From the NCBI GenBank assembly GCA_023333565.1, contig JAJKFH010000374.1, forward strand, positions 248,001-312,000: DNA of 64,000 nucleotides, in the 5' to 3' direction. The DNA is from Puffinus mauretanicus. Its lineage: Eukaryota > Chordata > Aves > Procellariiformes > Procellariidae. The position numbers and the translations under genes are program-made. Shown here piece by piece: positions 1 through 13,300 of the stretch (position 1 is the first letter of the stretch; every line of letters starts with the position of its first letter). Under the pieces are notes generated by a model that saw only the letters and a program-made list of their open reading frames with translations, made no database searches and had not been told where the DNA came from.

Positions 1-1205
1 TTGCATGATCTCAGGATGTGGCTGGCGTGCCTGTTTGGAGAAGCTTTTGCTTGTTCAGTCAGGGTGGGTATGCAGAAGGGAGCAAAGTCGTCTGAGCTCT
101 GTGTGCGTGAGCAGCACCAGATTGCTATGTTTACGTGAAAAGCAGTGGTGAAACAAGCCGGGATGCCCAAACCAGGTTTCCCACTTGGGCCTTCCATCTG
201 GAGGAGTACCTTGGGTCACGGAGGAGCTGTGGGCTTACAGGAGATGCTCGCAGATAGCAGTGGTTAAAGAGAGGAGATGAAAATAGACTGCACAGTAGTT
301 AGAGTAGCCTTGTTGTCCCTCCAGGCTGTGAGTGTGTAGGTTGTTCCTGGACACTGTCTTTCTCAGGTTCATACGCAGTAGCTTACGAATGAGACTCTGG
401 ACTCTTCAGAGCCGGGGGAGGAAGGGCTAGGTAGTTAAATTCCTGAGGGGCCGCGTCAGCAGCAGAGGAGCCTTGGTTTAATGCTGTTTGCTCAGCCTTA
501 TCTATCTCGCGGTGTTGCTACAGCTACCCGTGTGTGTGTTTTCTAAAAACAACCAAGAATAATCATGGAAGCTATTCACTAGCTTGTGTGGAACATCGAT
601 GATTATTTCACTTGGGAGCTGAACCGGCCAAGAACGAAAAGTAAGCAAACAGTGAATATAGCTAAAATATGGACTGCGGTAGGAGAGAATAAAAGGAGCA
701 CACATCGTGGGCTGGAGCTTGCCATGGCTGTGTGGTATTCCAGCCAAAATATACAAGAGCATTAATCTTTCTGACTTGCAGAGCTTAAAACGCTGGTATT
801 TCAGATGCTGTAATAATACAGCCTCTTTGCAGGCTTGGCTTTGGCCTGGCCTCTCCGTGCGGTGGAAGGGGATACCTGGTCTGGAGCACTGGGACATTCA
901 TTCAGCTGTCGGGTCTGAGCGCCGGGAGGGTGGGAGCCAGCCGGAGCCGGAGGTTTTGCCAGGCAGCTTGAATATAGTCTGATTAAATGTTGGAAAGAAC
1001 TGTCTTTTTCTCTCTTCCTGTATTAAATAAAAACCATTTAATACTTTGAAGGGCTGCAGTGGGATGAGAGCTTGAGAGTCCATAAACCAGTAAGTTTGGC
1101 TGTGGTCAGCTAAAATGGATTAGGTGAAGTGGTTATGTACTGCTCGGATGTTGGTGCGTCTGTATGAAGTGAGGAACTGAGCTAACTTGTAAATTCTCCA
1201 ACTAG
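1..1205 (+). other. FLNB intron, partial
   Basis: This is the 3' part of the intron before the first FLNB exon in the window. It ends in the acceptor CTCCAACTAG. I looked for the preceding exon, expected to end a filamin repeat just before GPMKVLV, and did not find it, so it lies upstream of the window. I see no other gene here. Confidence 0.8.
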
Positions 1206-1323
1206 GGTCCAATGAAGGTTTTGGTAACGTACGGTGGTGATCCTATCCCTAAAAGCCCTTTCACTGTGGGCGTTGCTGCTCCGCTAGACCTAAGCAAAGT
1301 TAAAGTCAATGGACTCGAAAACA
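1206..1323 (+). CDS. FLNB: FLNB exon (about 19): end of repeat 7, start of repeat 8
   Basis: The exon starts in frame after CTAG with [19 protein letters not shown], the last beta strands of a filamin repeat, then the linker [13 protein letters not shown]. It ends phase 1 at a GTAAGT donor. An exon start at Gly-Pro-Met agrees with the human gene structure as I know it. Confidence 0.95.
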
Positions 1324-4300
1324 GTAAGTACCGCTGGGCTGGAAGCCCCATAGCCTGCCTCTGAAGTGTCTCCTGAATCTGGGCAATAGCCAGCATGTCC
1401 TGCTGGAACAGAAGTGGGCAAAACAATCTTCTTTTTAGCTTGCTACAGTTGGCGATCAACCAGCTCCAACTTTACAGCTTGACCACTCTGACTTAGCTGG
1501 TCCTCTTGAGGACTGAATTTTCAATTTAGATTTTTTGGGGGTTATTTTGGCAAAGATTACATAGCAGTGTGGACAAAGCATGTGTTGGGGTTTGGGCCTT
1601 TGTGGTGAACAGAGCTGGACTCTTCACCAGGCTGGGCACCTGCTGGTGAAATCTGGTTTCCTTGGGGCTAGATGGCTGTTTGTTCAAATGTATGTAACTG
1701 CTACAGTGCGGTGTCATTCATACAGTCTCTTTGTTTCCTAAAAGCGGAAGAACTTAGGGCTGTGAAATATTGTTGCGTTCCTGAAATGAGCTTCTGATAA
1801 TGTCAGGCCACGTCTGACAGGCCTGTTTAGCACTGTAGCTTTGTAGCTCCAATTAACCAAAGCACTTGTTTATTTTTTTGTTCAGTTTGGCAGGGTCTTT
1901 TGGATGCAGACTGAGCAGGGCTCTGCCAGTGCTTGCTCCCTCGGTGGTATGTGCATGAGAGACTTCTTGGAGCGCTGTCTGATGTTGAGTACTTAATGTA
2001 GTAATTAACGTAGTAATATGGGTTTTGTCTTTTTCAGGAGTGGAAGTGGGGAAGGATCAGGAATTTGTAATTGACACCAAAGGAGCTGGTGGGCAAGGTA
2101 AACTGGATGTTAATATTTCTAGTCCTATGAGGAAAGCTGTGCCATGTCTGGTGGAACCAGTTCTGGGTAAGGAGTGCAGCACTGCAAAATACATCCCAAG
2201 GGAAGAAGGACTGTATGTGGTGGATGTGAGTTATGATGGCAACCCGATCCCAGGGAGCCCCTATACTGTGGAGGCCACGCTACCTCCAGACCCCTCCAAG
2301 GTAAGTGAATGGTTTAGGGCTGTAACAGCAATTGATACCTGAAAACGGAATTGTGGGTTATTGCATGAGACTTGCCTTGGTTTTGGCCAAACCAGACCTG
2401 GGAACATCCTTACTCGGAGCGCTGAGTCGTTCTTTTGCAGGCTCCGTGACTCGTGGAAGTCATTCCTATAACACTGTATTTGAAAAAACATTGAACTAAT
2501 TAAGAATACTGCAAGCATCCTGCATAGTGTGGCAAATACAAATATTGCTCCTAATTTAATAGAAGTTGGCCTCATGAGTATCTCGACTGTATTAATTGAG
2601 ATGCTTCTTTCTAAGGAAATAGATTTCAAGAAAAATGTGTGTACAGCTATAAAATATTTTAACATTTCTACCTTTTATATCCCATGGCTATATAAAAACA
2701 GCTATGGTGAGAGTATGAATATCCTTGCCTAGAAACCTCTTTGGAGGAGAGATACTTTACAGTAAAACTGGAAGGAGTGGCAAAGGAGACGTTGCTTTCT
2801 GCCTATTTTTAAGAGCTTGTTAATCGAGTCCCATATACAACCAAGTCTAACTAGGCAATCTGTGCTGGCAATAACATGAAAAAATGAGTTTAACTCACTA
2901 CATATTCTCTTCTAGGTAAAAGCTCACGGTCCAGGTCTTCGAGGGGGCCTTGTTGGAAAACCGGCCCAATTCACAATAGATACCAAAGGGGCAGGAACTG
3001 GAGGTTTGGGTTTGACGGTAGAAGGCCCGTGTGAAGCTAAAATTGAGTGCTCGGACAACGGCGATGGAACCTGCTCCGTCTCCTACCTGCCTACGAAGCC
3101 TGGAGAGTATTTCGTAAACATCCTCTTCGAAGAAGTTCACATTCCTGGTTCGCCGTTTAAGGCAGACATAGAAGTGCCCTTTGATGTCTCTAAAGTCATT
3201 GCCACGGGCCCGGGTCTGGAACGTGGTAAAGTAGGTGAGGCAGGGCTGCTGAACGTCGACTGCACGGAAGCAGGTCCCGGGGACCTGCGGGTGGACATGG
3301 TGTCAGATGCTGGTTCCAAAGCCGAGGTCCAGATCGATGATAACAAAGATGGGACCTATGTCGTAACGTACGTGCCGCTCTCGGCTGGCTTGTACACGAT
3401 CAAGATGAGATATGGAGGAGAGCAAGTGCCTAAATTCCCAGCCCGGGTCAAAGTGGAGCCAGCTGTGGACACAAGCAGAGTTAAAGTGTTTGGGCCAGGA
3501 GTGGAAGGGAAAGGTGAGAATAACTGTGGTTATCAGAGTTTGTAGGACTTGCGGGTCTTTGTCCTGCACAGAGTATTCTGAGCATTAAAAGTTGCAATAG
3601 CCTTGTGTGTTCCCATGGTGACCCTCAGACGGGGGTGTTTCGTTATGTTCCCAAATGAGTTGTTTATCATGCTGGTTCACAAAATGTTTTATCGTTGGAA
3701 ATACATGCGGTTCTTGAAGTGACTCTTCAAAACGTATCCTGCAGATGTCTTCCGAGAAGCTACAACTGAATTCACTGTGGATGCTCGACCTCTAACGAAG
3801 GCTGGTGGTGACCACATCAGGACGCAGATCACGAGCCCGTCCGGCTCTCCCACGGACTATCTCATGCAAGACAATGCCGATGGAACGTATTCAGTGGAGT
3901 ACACGCCGTTTGAAAAGGGTAACCTCTGGGTTTGTTTTTTTTTTTTAACTTGAGGGCAAAACTAAGAGCAAGCAGCTCTTCTGACACTTTCACTTGGCAA
4001 ACTGCTGAGGTCTGCCAGTAACTTGTTGGCATCTTAGCAAGATTTTTGCTAGTAGAGGAGCTAATACTGCAGGAAGTAGCTCTATTTTAACTTGAAGAAC
4101 TGATTTTTACAGTAACTTGGCTTCAGAAGAACAGCGCGTAGATGGCATCTTGGTTATGAAACACTAGTGAAGTCTTGTGACATGCAGGAGGAGGCTCTTA
4201 CCCATATACTGACATTTAAGTCTGTAGCATCTTGTAGAAGTGATGTTAAGTGATGAGAATATTTAGGGAGTTCAGGACGTGTTTTCCTCCTCTTAACAGG

Positions 4301-7300
4301 TCTGCACACAGTCAGCGTAACGTACGATGGCGTACCTGTGCCAAACAGTCCCTTCAGAGTGAACGTGACAGAGGGCTGCCATCCATCACGCGTGAAGGCA
4401 CAAGGACCCGGACTCAAAGAAGCTTTCACAAATCAGCCAAACGCCTTTTCAGTTGTCACCAGGTACCTGGGCCTACGTGATCCTTAAGGAATATCTGAGG
4501 GAGGGAGGGGTGTAGTGGGCTGTGCGATGCAGGATGCTAAACCCAGTACAAACATTTATAAAAAGGCCAAGCTCTGTCCTTCTGATTACTGTGTGTGCTA
4601 CCTCATCGTGTACTGAGCACTCCGCTCTGCGGAGGTGAGGGGTTGATAGTGGTTGAGGATAAAATTCTAGGAAAATGCGAGTGAGGTTATGCTGAACGGC
4701 TTTGCGTGCCAGAGCACGCTGAAGGCTGGACATCAGAAGTCAGGTTACTGCATTTCCACTAGGGGTAAAAATGCAGCCAGAGCATGCGAAGGCTATGAAG
4801 CTGCTGTTAGAAACAGGTAATTCTAACAATGTGCATTTCTGTCTTGCAGAGGGGCAGGAATTGGTGGCCTTGGAATAACTGTTGAAGGACCTTCAGAGTC
4901 TAAAATTAGCTGTAAAGATAACAAAGATGGGAGCTGCAGCGCCGAGTATGTTCCTTATGTTCCAGGAGACTACGACGTTAACATCACGTATGGGGGAGAG
5001 CATATTCCTGGTAAGAGCTCTTGCTCAGTGGCTTTTAGAAGAGGGAAGGCGTTGAGATAAGGACTCGGTGCCTTGGCTGCATCTCACTTGGGCTGGGGGA
5101 TGTTGAGGTTTTGACTTTCTGCTTTTCCTGGGAATTCAGGCAGAAACAGCGGTGGCATTTGTTCCTCACTCCTGGCAGGGAGGTGTGGAGCGCTTTGTGC
5201 TGTGCTGCGGTGGTTTTGAGGAAGGGCTGCAGTCTCTTCTCTTTTCTGAAATGGCCTCTGTGGGGATGTGGAGGAGCCTCGTTGAGACTGTAGCACCCGC
5301 CGGGGGGAACAAAAGAGCGGGTACAGATGGGTGGGACAGGGAAAGGGACGCTAGCCCTTGACAAATAACTGGTATTATGCACAAGTGGTGCGTGATACAT
5401 GAGGTCAAGAAAATAGCCCTTTGGTATGTGGATGCCTTCAAGACTCTGTTCTGCAGTAAGATGGTCTAATGGGTGAGCTTGTCATGGGGATTATATTAAA
5501 CACTGCAAGTTTTGGTCACTGCAGAAAGCATAGTAACTGTTTCCTAAACCAGGCATTTACCTGTGTATGCATTTGCACTGGACGTTAAGCTGAAGTGAAG
5601 TGGGTTTAAGGAATGTTCCAGGCACATCTGACATCCAGCAGTTCATGATTAAAAGAAGGATATTTTGCTTGATACCAAGAATTAAATGCTCCTAAATGCT
5701 AGACACAATTTGATGCAATGTTCAAGTCCTTACGTGCTGTCGTACAGCATACATCTAGGTATTCTTTCCTAGATGTTGTGAGTGAGCCGATTCTTTCCCA
5801 TTGGTCCCACTTTATTTGTCAACATACTGAACTTTGTAAAATATGAAGGAAACAAGTGCCTGCATGACGTTTTGTTTGCACTTCTAGTTTCTTTCATGCA
5901 TTTTTTTCTGAGGCGTGAGAAGCAGATGGATCACAACTGAATTGTTAAGTAGACAGTGAAAATGTAGAAGCACCATCATTACACTTCTGGCTTTTGCAGA
6001 AGCAGAGAAGTAGTGTGGAGGCTGTGGGGTTGTCATTTCTGCCTGAGGTTGAGGGATAGTAATAAAAAAGCCCAAGGAAAAGTAGGGAAAAAGACCTTTG
6101 GTTTCCTGTAACTGTTAACTCTGTGGTGTTTAACATTTGCTGCGTTAACTTCCAGGCAGTCCTTTCAAGGTTCCTGTGAAGGATGTTGTGGATCCCAGCA
6201 AGGTGAAGATAGCAGGACCAGGTCTGGGAACAGCTATTCGAGCCAAAATCCCACAGTCCTTCACTGTAGACACCAGCAAGGCAGGAGTAGCACCCCTTGA
6301 GGTGGTGGTGGCAGGACCCAGAGGTAAGAACCAAAGTACTCCATCCAGCTGTGCCCCCATCTCTGTGTTTGTGTGGGTAACATGGTCCTGGCCCTGCTTG
6401 AAAAGGTGGTGATACCACTTGAATGAGCATTTCCCTCTGTTCCTGTTCATCCAGCGTGTGCGCTTTGACAGCTGACCCATGTGTCATGCTGTAGAAGGAG
6501 GAGAACTGTGTCCTAGGTAGTGCTGCTTTGGGCGGTGTCTTTGTCTTTATCCTAATCTTCAGAGCTGGGAGAAGTGACGTGAGTAACCATCACTGGTGAA
6601 CAATTGTGGTTTAGATTTAGACATCAAAAAGTAAATCCAAAGTCTCACACGCGAATGGTGACTTGGGAAACCCGTGTCACTGGGTTGCAGGAGTCGCTGA
6701 AACATGGTGGAACCTCTCAGTGGTCCCCAGAGAGCAGCAAGGCCCTCAAGCGATAGTGTTAATGATGTTTGCATTAACCTAGGAAGCTGTGTCTCAGTGG
6801 CCCAGTATCTCGACAGCGAGTACCTTCTGGCTGCAAGTCTCACCTTGCTAGGAGGCGAGAGCTGCTTCCCCACTCGAGTGTCAGGTCACGCTGGTGTGGG
6901 TGCCCCTCAGGTAACCCTTCTTTAATTTTAGTGGATGAGACGGATTCCCAGGGATGGCGCTCCCCATTGAAAGCGATTTCGGATTTCTTTAAAGGTGATC
7001 CAAAGGGTGACACTGAGACAGGTTTGAACTCTCACTAACTACTGGCAATTTTGGCTCTCGGAAATCCAATTGGCAACAGCAAGAATCACCTGGAGGAGGG
7101 AGTGGGAACCAACGGTGTTGCTTTTAGGCTTTGCATGGCAACTATATGTTTCCTTTGCGCTCGCTTTACTGCTAATCCTTCCTGTGTTTTAAAGCCAACT
7201 TGTAATTGTAGACTGCTTTGTGTGTTGATATGAACCGATATGTCATGTAATCTGCTGTAGATTTAGCTTAATGCAAATTGAAATAATTGATCCTGCTTTC

Positions 7301-10300
7301 TTAGGACTTTGGCAGTTTGCAGGGCTCTCCTGCCTAGGCAGCGAGCCTGCCTTTCCAAATACCTGATTGTGAAAGACTCAGTGGGTGAATGCTACGCGCC
7401 AGCTGGCTTTGGGGCTCAATTCTGTGCACTGAATCCCAGTAACAGTATATAATCTTGTAAATGACAGTTCAGGCAATTATAACCATTACTCATTCTCTGT
7501 CTCAGAAGATCTTCAGTATCTTTTGAGCAATTGCTCTTGACCTGGACTGTACAGAAAGGCAGATTTTTCTCCAGTATTTTCATGCTAGCTTTTGTTTACA
7601 GCGAGAAGACGAGAGCGCATAGAGCGGCGGATAACAAATCTATCTCAAGTCAATGGCTCCTGAATACAAAATAAGGGAAACTGATCACTGATCCATGCCT
7701 ATTGCCTTCATAAAAAAAAAAAAAAAAGAAATTTAGCTTGTTGCAAACTGTAAATGAGCAATGCCTCTTGGAGCTTTGTGCAGTAAATGGCTGGTGAGGA
7801 ATTGAGTTTCAATAGCACAGCTGAGGAAATTGTCTGTTGCTTTTTTAGGAGTTGTGGAGCCTGTTAATGTAGTAGACAACGGAGATGGAACCCACACGGT
7901 GGTGTACACCCCTACGCAGGAGGGACCCTATATGATCTCTGTCAAATACGCTGATGAAGAGATTCCTCGCAGGTAAGGTGATGAAGACGAACTGAAGATT
8001 TAATGACCTGATGGTGCTCTCCCAGCACATGAGCACCGTTTAAGGACTAGCTGTGGTCCTTTCAACTTAACCAGTGCAGCTCCTTGCACGACTTCAGGGT
8101 TCAGCGGTGGTTTGAGCCTGCTGCACCTACAGCAGAGACGCCGAGGGGAGGTGTATCCACACCTCAGCGTGTACTGCAGTAACTGTCAGCCATTGACTTA
8201 GGAGGAGGGGGCAATAACGGGTTTCCCTTTAAGTCCCTTCAAGGTGAAGGTGCTTCCTACGTACGATGCCAGTAAAGTGACGGCGAGCGGACCGGGTCTC
8301 AGTTCCTACGGCATACCAGCCAGCCTGCCTGTGGAGTTCGCTGTGGATGCTAAGGATGCCGGGCAGGGACTTCTGGCTGTACAGATCACTGTAAGTAACT
8401 ACAAAACCAAGCAGGAGTGGAAACACGTTGTTCTAGGTGGGCACGAGTGGCTCCTATTGGAAGCGTCCACAGCTGTACCCTGACATACCCAGTGTCCTGC
8501 AGACTGGGCTGCGGGCTCTGGTACAGAGCTCTGGACCTTAAGCTCTGGTACAGGAAGGTCTTGCACTCTGCGTTTGTGAAGCTCTTGAGGCTGCTTTTAT
8601 GAGACTTCTGTCTCATCACCCAGGCTATATTTGGCTCTTGGTTAACCTTACACTCTGCAAATGCCCAAAATGAGATAAATAGTTTCTTGTAATATTATGA
8701 AAATGCTGGAATTCAAAATGGAGACAGCCTTCTGGCAGTGTAGTTCAGCAAGGCCATGAAATAACATCCACGCTGAGCATTACATGATGATAAATTAACA
8801 AAAAAGTCTCCCTCAAGGTTGCCAAAAGTTATAAGCTGCTTAAGGAGATACTACAGGAATGTTTTTATTTGACTTTGTTATTGCTCTTCCTGAAATTTCT
8901 GGTGCCAGGACTCTGTGGCCTCAGCAAAAAGGTCTCTGGTTAGTGGGCCATAACGCCCATTTCTCAGCTCTGGCATGCCTAGGTCATGGCATGGCTGGTT
9001 GTACTTGCCCTTCTGCATTCTTGCTCCTGTGCTGTCCCGCTGTCTGCTCAGGTGCAGCAAAGCAGTTGCCTTTATTCTGGCATGCAAGTGTGCTCTTAAA
9101 GGATCCAAAATGCTTATCAGAGCTCCCAGCCTGGCTGTGGCTTTGAAGATCAAGTTCCACAAGTCCTGCACGGTGGGAGTGCATAGGTGGTCCTTCTCAC
9201 AGCACTTGTTTGCTTCTTGTTCTGAGCTGCTGAATGTCAAATATTTCACAAGCGTTCCTGAAAAAAGTGCTGTACCTAAAATCTTGGGTCCTTTGCAGCT
9301 TATACTGTACACCAGGCAGTGTTAAGTCGTAAAATACAGAATGCGATCAACATGCGGTTCCCTGTAAGGAGGCCTGGAAGACTTTCTAAAATGCTTCACA
9401 CTTTGCAGCTGATGAGTTGCACTGAAAGCTGAGGCTGGGAGGAAACATTATGCACAGTGCTGATCTTGGTTGTAGATATGAAAGCTTGATGCTGAAGCTC
9501 CGATCTCTGTTGTTTATGCATCTCTATAATTCTTGTATTCAGTGTAGAAATGGTATTTGAAGGGACTACATAGACCTGCTTTTAACTGTAGACCTTGCAG
9601 GGTGTCAGGAGCTGGATGCCTCATCCAGGAGGGTTGACGGTAGACTCCAGTAATGCTTCCCCCTGACCTCAAATCTTTCGGGGAGCAGCTGGCCAAAGCT
9701 ACCCAGTGCTTTGTCAGGACAGAGCTGCACAGTCTGGCTCCCAATCTGTGCCTCAGGAACCTGGGAAGTCTTCTTCATTTCCACCAGCGATATGACAATG
9801 AAGCCTAAAACTTCTTACAATTAATATTAATATAAAGTTCATTAAAATGACTTGCTGCATCTTACAAACATTCTTGTATCAAACAAAGGGTAGTTAATGA
9901 TAGCACTGTTTGTTTGGTCTGATACCTTTTTGCTCCTAATAATCTATTCCTGGTACTAGTCCGTGAGTGAAATATATTTAACCCTCAAAAAGGTGCAGTT
10001 CTGTATCTGTTTGAGATTATCTAAATATGGTTGTGAATGGATTTGCTGCCCTGCTAATGGAATTCATAACTAACTTCATAGTGCCTAAATCTTCTGGTTT
10101 GCATTCCTCAGGACCAAGAGGGCAAACCCAAGAGAGTGGACATTCATGACAACAAGGATGGCACTTACACAGTCACCTATGTCCCTGACAAAACGGGTCG
10201 CTATACGATTGGTGTGAAGTATGGTGGAGATGATATCCCATCCTCTCCCTATCGGATCCGGGCATCTCCAGCTGGGGATGCCAGCAAGTGTTTGGCTACA

Positions 10301-13300
10301 GGTGAGTGTTGGCTTCTCTCTCTTGCTGTTGTTTGTACTTGGTGTAAAGCTGCCTTCTGAGTGCGGTACAGTTGATGTAGTGGGTGTAGAAGATGCTAGA
10401 GACTTGTGTAATGTGGCTGCTCTTACAAGAGGGGTTTTCCTAAAGGTAAAGAAGCGTCCGCCCTGCGGGTGAGCAGGAATCTCTTGCAGTCTTTAGCAAA
10501 ATCTTTCAAACTGCCTGGGTTGTTACAAACAGCCAGATGCAACTGAAGTCTGATGCTTATTTTGGCCTAGATAAATCCTGCTGAGAACAGCAGTGAGGTT
10601 GATTTAAAAATAACACCTCTGCGCATTTTCACTGCATCATGCTCCTTGCACTGCGAGTGTTACAAGAAGCTTTTCGTTCTGAGCAAGAACAGAATTAATT
10701 CTGAGGATGTGAATAGCTGGCCGTGTGCTTCTGCATTAGCAAAGCCTGTTCAGGCTGGGTGTTATTAGTGGAGGTTTCTGCTGCTTTTCTGTCTGGTCAA
10801 GGTTGGCCAGGGTCTGAACAGAGTTTTGGAAGGCGTCAGTGGAAGGAGAGAACCTAAAGATAAGACAACTCAAAAAAAATTATTGCCTCAAAAATCAGTG
10901 CCTTGGTGTAGGAGAAGGAGTCCAAAGTTGTTGCTGTAGGAGCACACTTACAGCTTCGACCCTTACCTGTTCTCAGGGTGGGTGGTCATCACGCAGCTTT
11001 GGGCTGGCCACCGCGGCACGCTGCCACCTCCCAGCCAGCCGGAGGCTGTGGCAGGGAGCAGAAGTGACAGAAACTAGTTACAAGAATGCCACTGAATGTT
11101 AAATCCCCTGATTTTAAAATAAATAAACAAGTGAGGCAAGACCAAATTGAACAGAGAAACTTAATCTGTGGTTGTAGACCTGTGAGAGCGTCTGGGCATT
11201 GTGCTGACCTGCATGGTGCAGTTAGAGCGTACCCGCTGCCTGTCCGGCAGCTGGCTGCTTTCAAGCCTGCTTAAACAGAAGTATATTCCTGGCACAATGG
11301 AAAACACAGAGCAGCAGATATCCCCTTTGCTTCAAGATTTGTTTAAAAAAGTCCTTAATGGCTGAATCTGATACTCTTCCAAGTAACTCAAGTCGCTAAC
11401 TGTTCAAAATAACTGTGAAGGAGATTACTCTCAGATGCCAGCTTAAATTTCCTCTTTCCAAGAAGTGCCTCTGACTCTCTGCTGTAAAGCTGAAATACAA
11501 TCGCTGTAGGAGTAGATGCTGGAATACCGTCAAGGTATTAAAACGGCAGGTTTGTTGCCACTTGAAAACAAGCCATTTACCTGGTAACAAGTGCTGGTCA
11601 AAAGCAAGACTATTAAATATGTACTGCAAATAAGTCTTAATAGTTCTCATTTAAACACAGTGTTCTTCAGGCTGGATCTGATTGCTACAATTTGGGCATT
11701 GTTTCATGATTTTCTTTTTTTGGGATGTGTGGCAGAACAGTGGAAAATCATTTGTGGGTAATGTAGGAGGAAACATGGCCATGGCTGCTGCCGTGCCCTT
11801 TTATAGCTGCTTACACAGGGAGGTTTGTGTTAAAGCAGTGACAGCCGAGTCGCTGGCCGGGGCAGAAGATAGTGCCTTTGGCTCTGCATAAAGGAACGTG
11901 ATGATAAGAGTACGGGTTAAGGCATTGCTTTCTTCAAACTTAGCTTTTTTCCCCCTCTGTTCTCATCCGGCCTCTCTGATTGCAGAGGAGGAAAGCTGGT
12001 GGCCAACTCTTGCGTGCCGCTGTGCTGACCAACACTCTGAACGTCCCTTGTTGTACAGCTGCTCCCAAAACCACGTCTGTGGGTCCCTGGGACCAGCGTT
12101 TCGGTGCCGTGCTTCCCCGGCGCCTCACAGGCGGCCTGCCTGGGAAAACTGTCTTCTGAACGCTTTCTGTAACGAAAATTGCCTTGTAGGTCCTGGAATT
12201 GCACCCACTGTGAAGACTGGTGAGGAGGTTGGTTTTGTGGTAGACGCCAAATCAGCAGGGAAGGGAAAAGTGACGTGCACCGTCCTGACGCCAGATGGGA
12301 CAGAAGCTGAAGCAGATGTTGTTGAAAATGAGGACGGGACTTACGATATCTTCTACACCGCCGCCAAACCAGGAACCTATGTGATTTATGTCCGCTTTGG
12401 AGGGGTGGACATTCCCAACAGTCCTTTCACTGTCATGGTAAGCCAGCTCTGCTCCGAAAATACCTCCCACTCGGATTCCTGCTCCCACGTTTTATTTAGT
12501 GATAGGTTAACTCTGTGTGTAAATGTTTGTTTAGGCATTTATTAGACTAGCAGGAATTAATGAATCCTTGTTACTTGCAGAGTTTATTTTGAGCAGGCAA
12601 TACAGTTAAGTGAAGAGGGATAGAAGCCACCAGAGGATGAAGACTTGGCTTCTCTGAACAAATTCATTTTTCAATTCCTGACCATGTAGTTCTTTTTTTA
12701 AATGATGTAAGGGTGGTTGTAATCGGCTTCTACAACTAATTACTTCAGCCATTGTCAGATACGGTGCTCTGACTTGTCCGTCTCTCACTCTTTATGATGT
12801 TGACCCCAAAACAAGGAACGGTCTGCTGACAGGTCCCAGGGAAGCAGGCTGTTAGCTCACACTTAAAAATGATCTGCAAGTGCTAGTTAAACGCTTATAG
12901 CCAAATCCCCCTACTTCTAATTATGTTCGTTCCAACGTGCAGTACTTCGGCACATTTAGGTTTAAAAAGCAAACAAAACCCCAGCCTCTCTGAGGAGCAG
13001 TCTAGGTGCCTCTCAGGGCTCACAGAAGCCCTTCACGTGAAGAACAGCTCTGTGTTGGCAAAACAAGTCTTGGTCTTGTAATCTCAGCCGAGGTGGCCTC
13101 CGGTGCATCTCGGTCCGTGAAACCACACGGCTGTACTTGTGCTGAGTCCGGCCGGAGCCGGCGGGTGAGTCCTCGGGGCTGGGCACACCGGCTCTTCCTT
13201 CCGGCCACCCTGGCAGATCGCTACCGGCGTCTCCGAAGATTTCCACGAGAAAAACGACTCCCTTGGTCGCCGCGCAAAGCTTACCGCAGGAAATGCCTCT

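Noticed and set aside
7712..7727. A run of 16 A bases in an FLNB intron that might be a retroposon tail.
   Set aside because: No target-site duplication or recognisable element body precedes it; a simple A tract is enough.
11898..12545. A 215-codon frame around FLNB exon 12190-12437.
   Set aside because: It includes intron on both sides; homology and GT-AG sites limit the exon.
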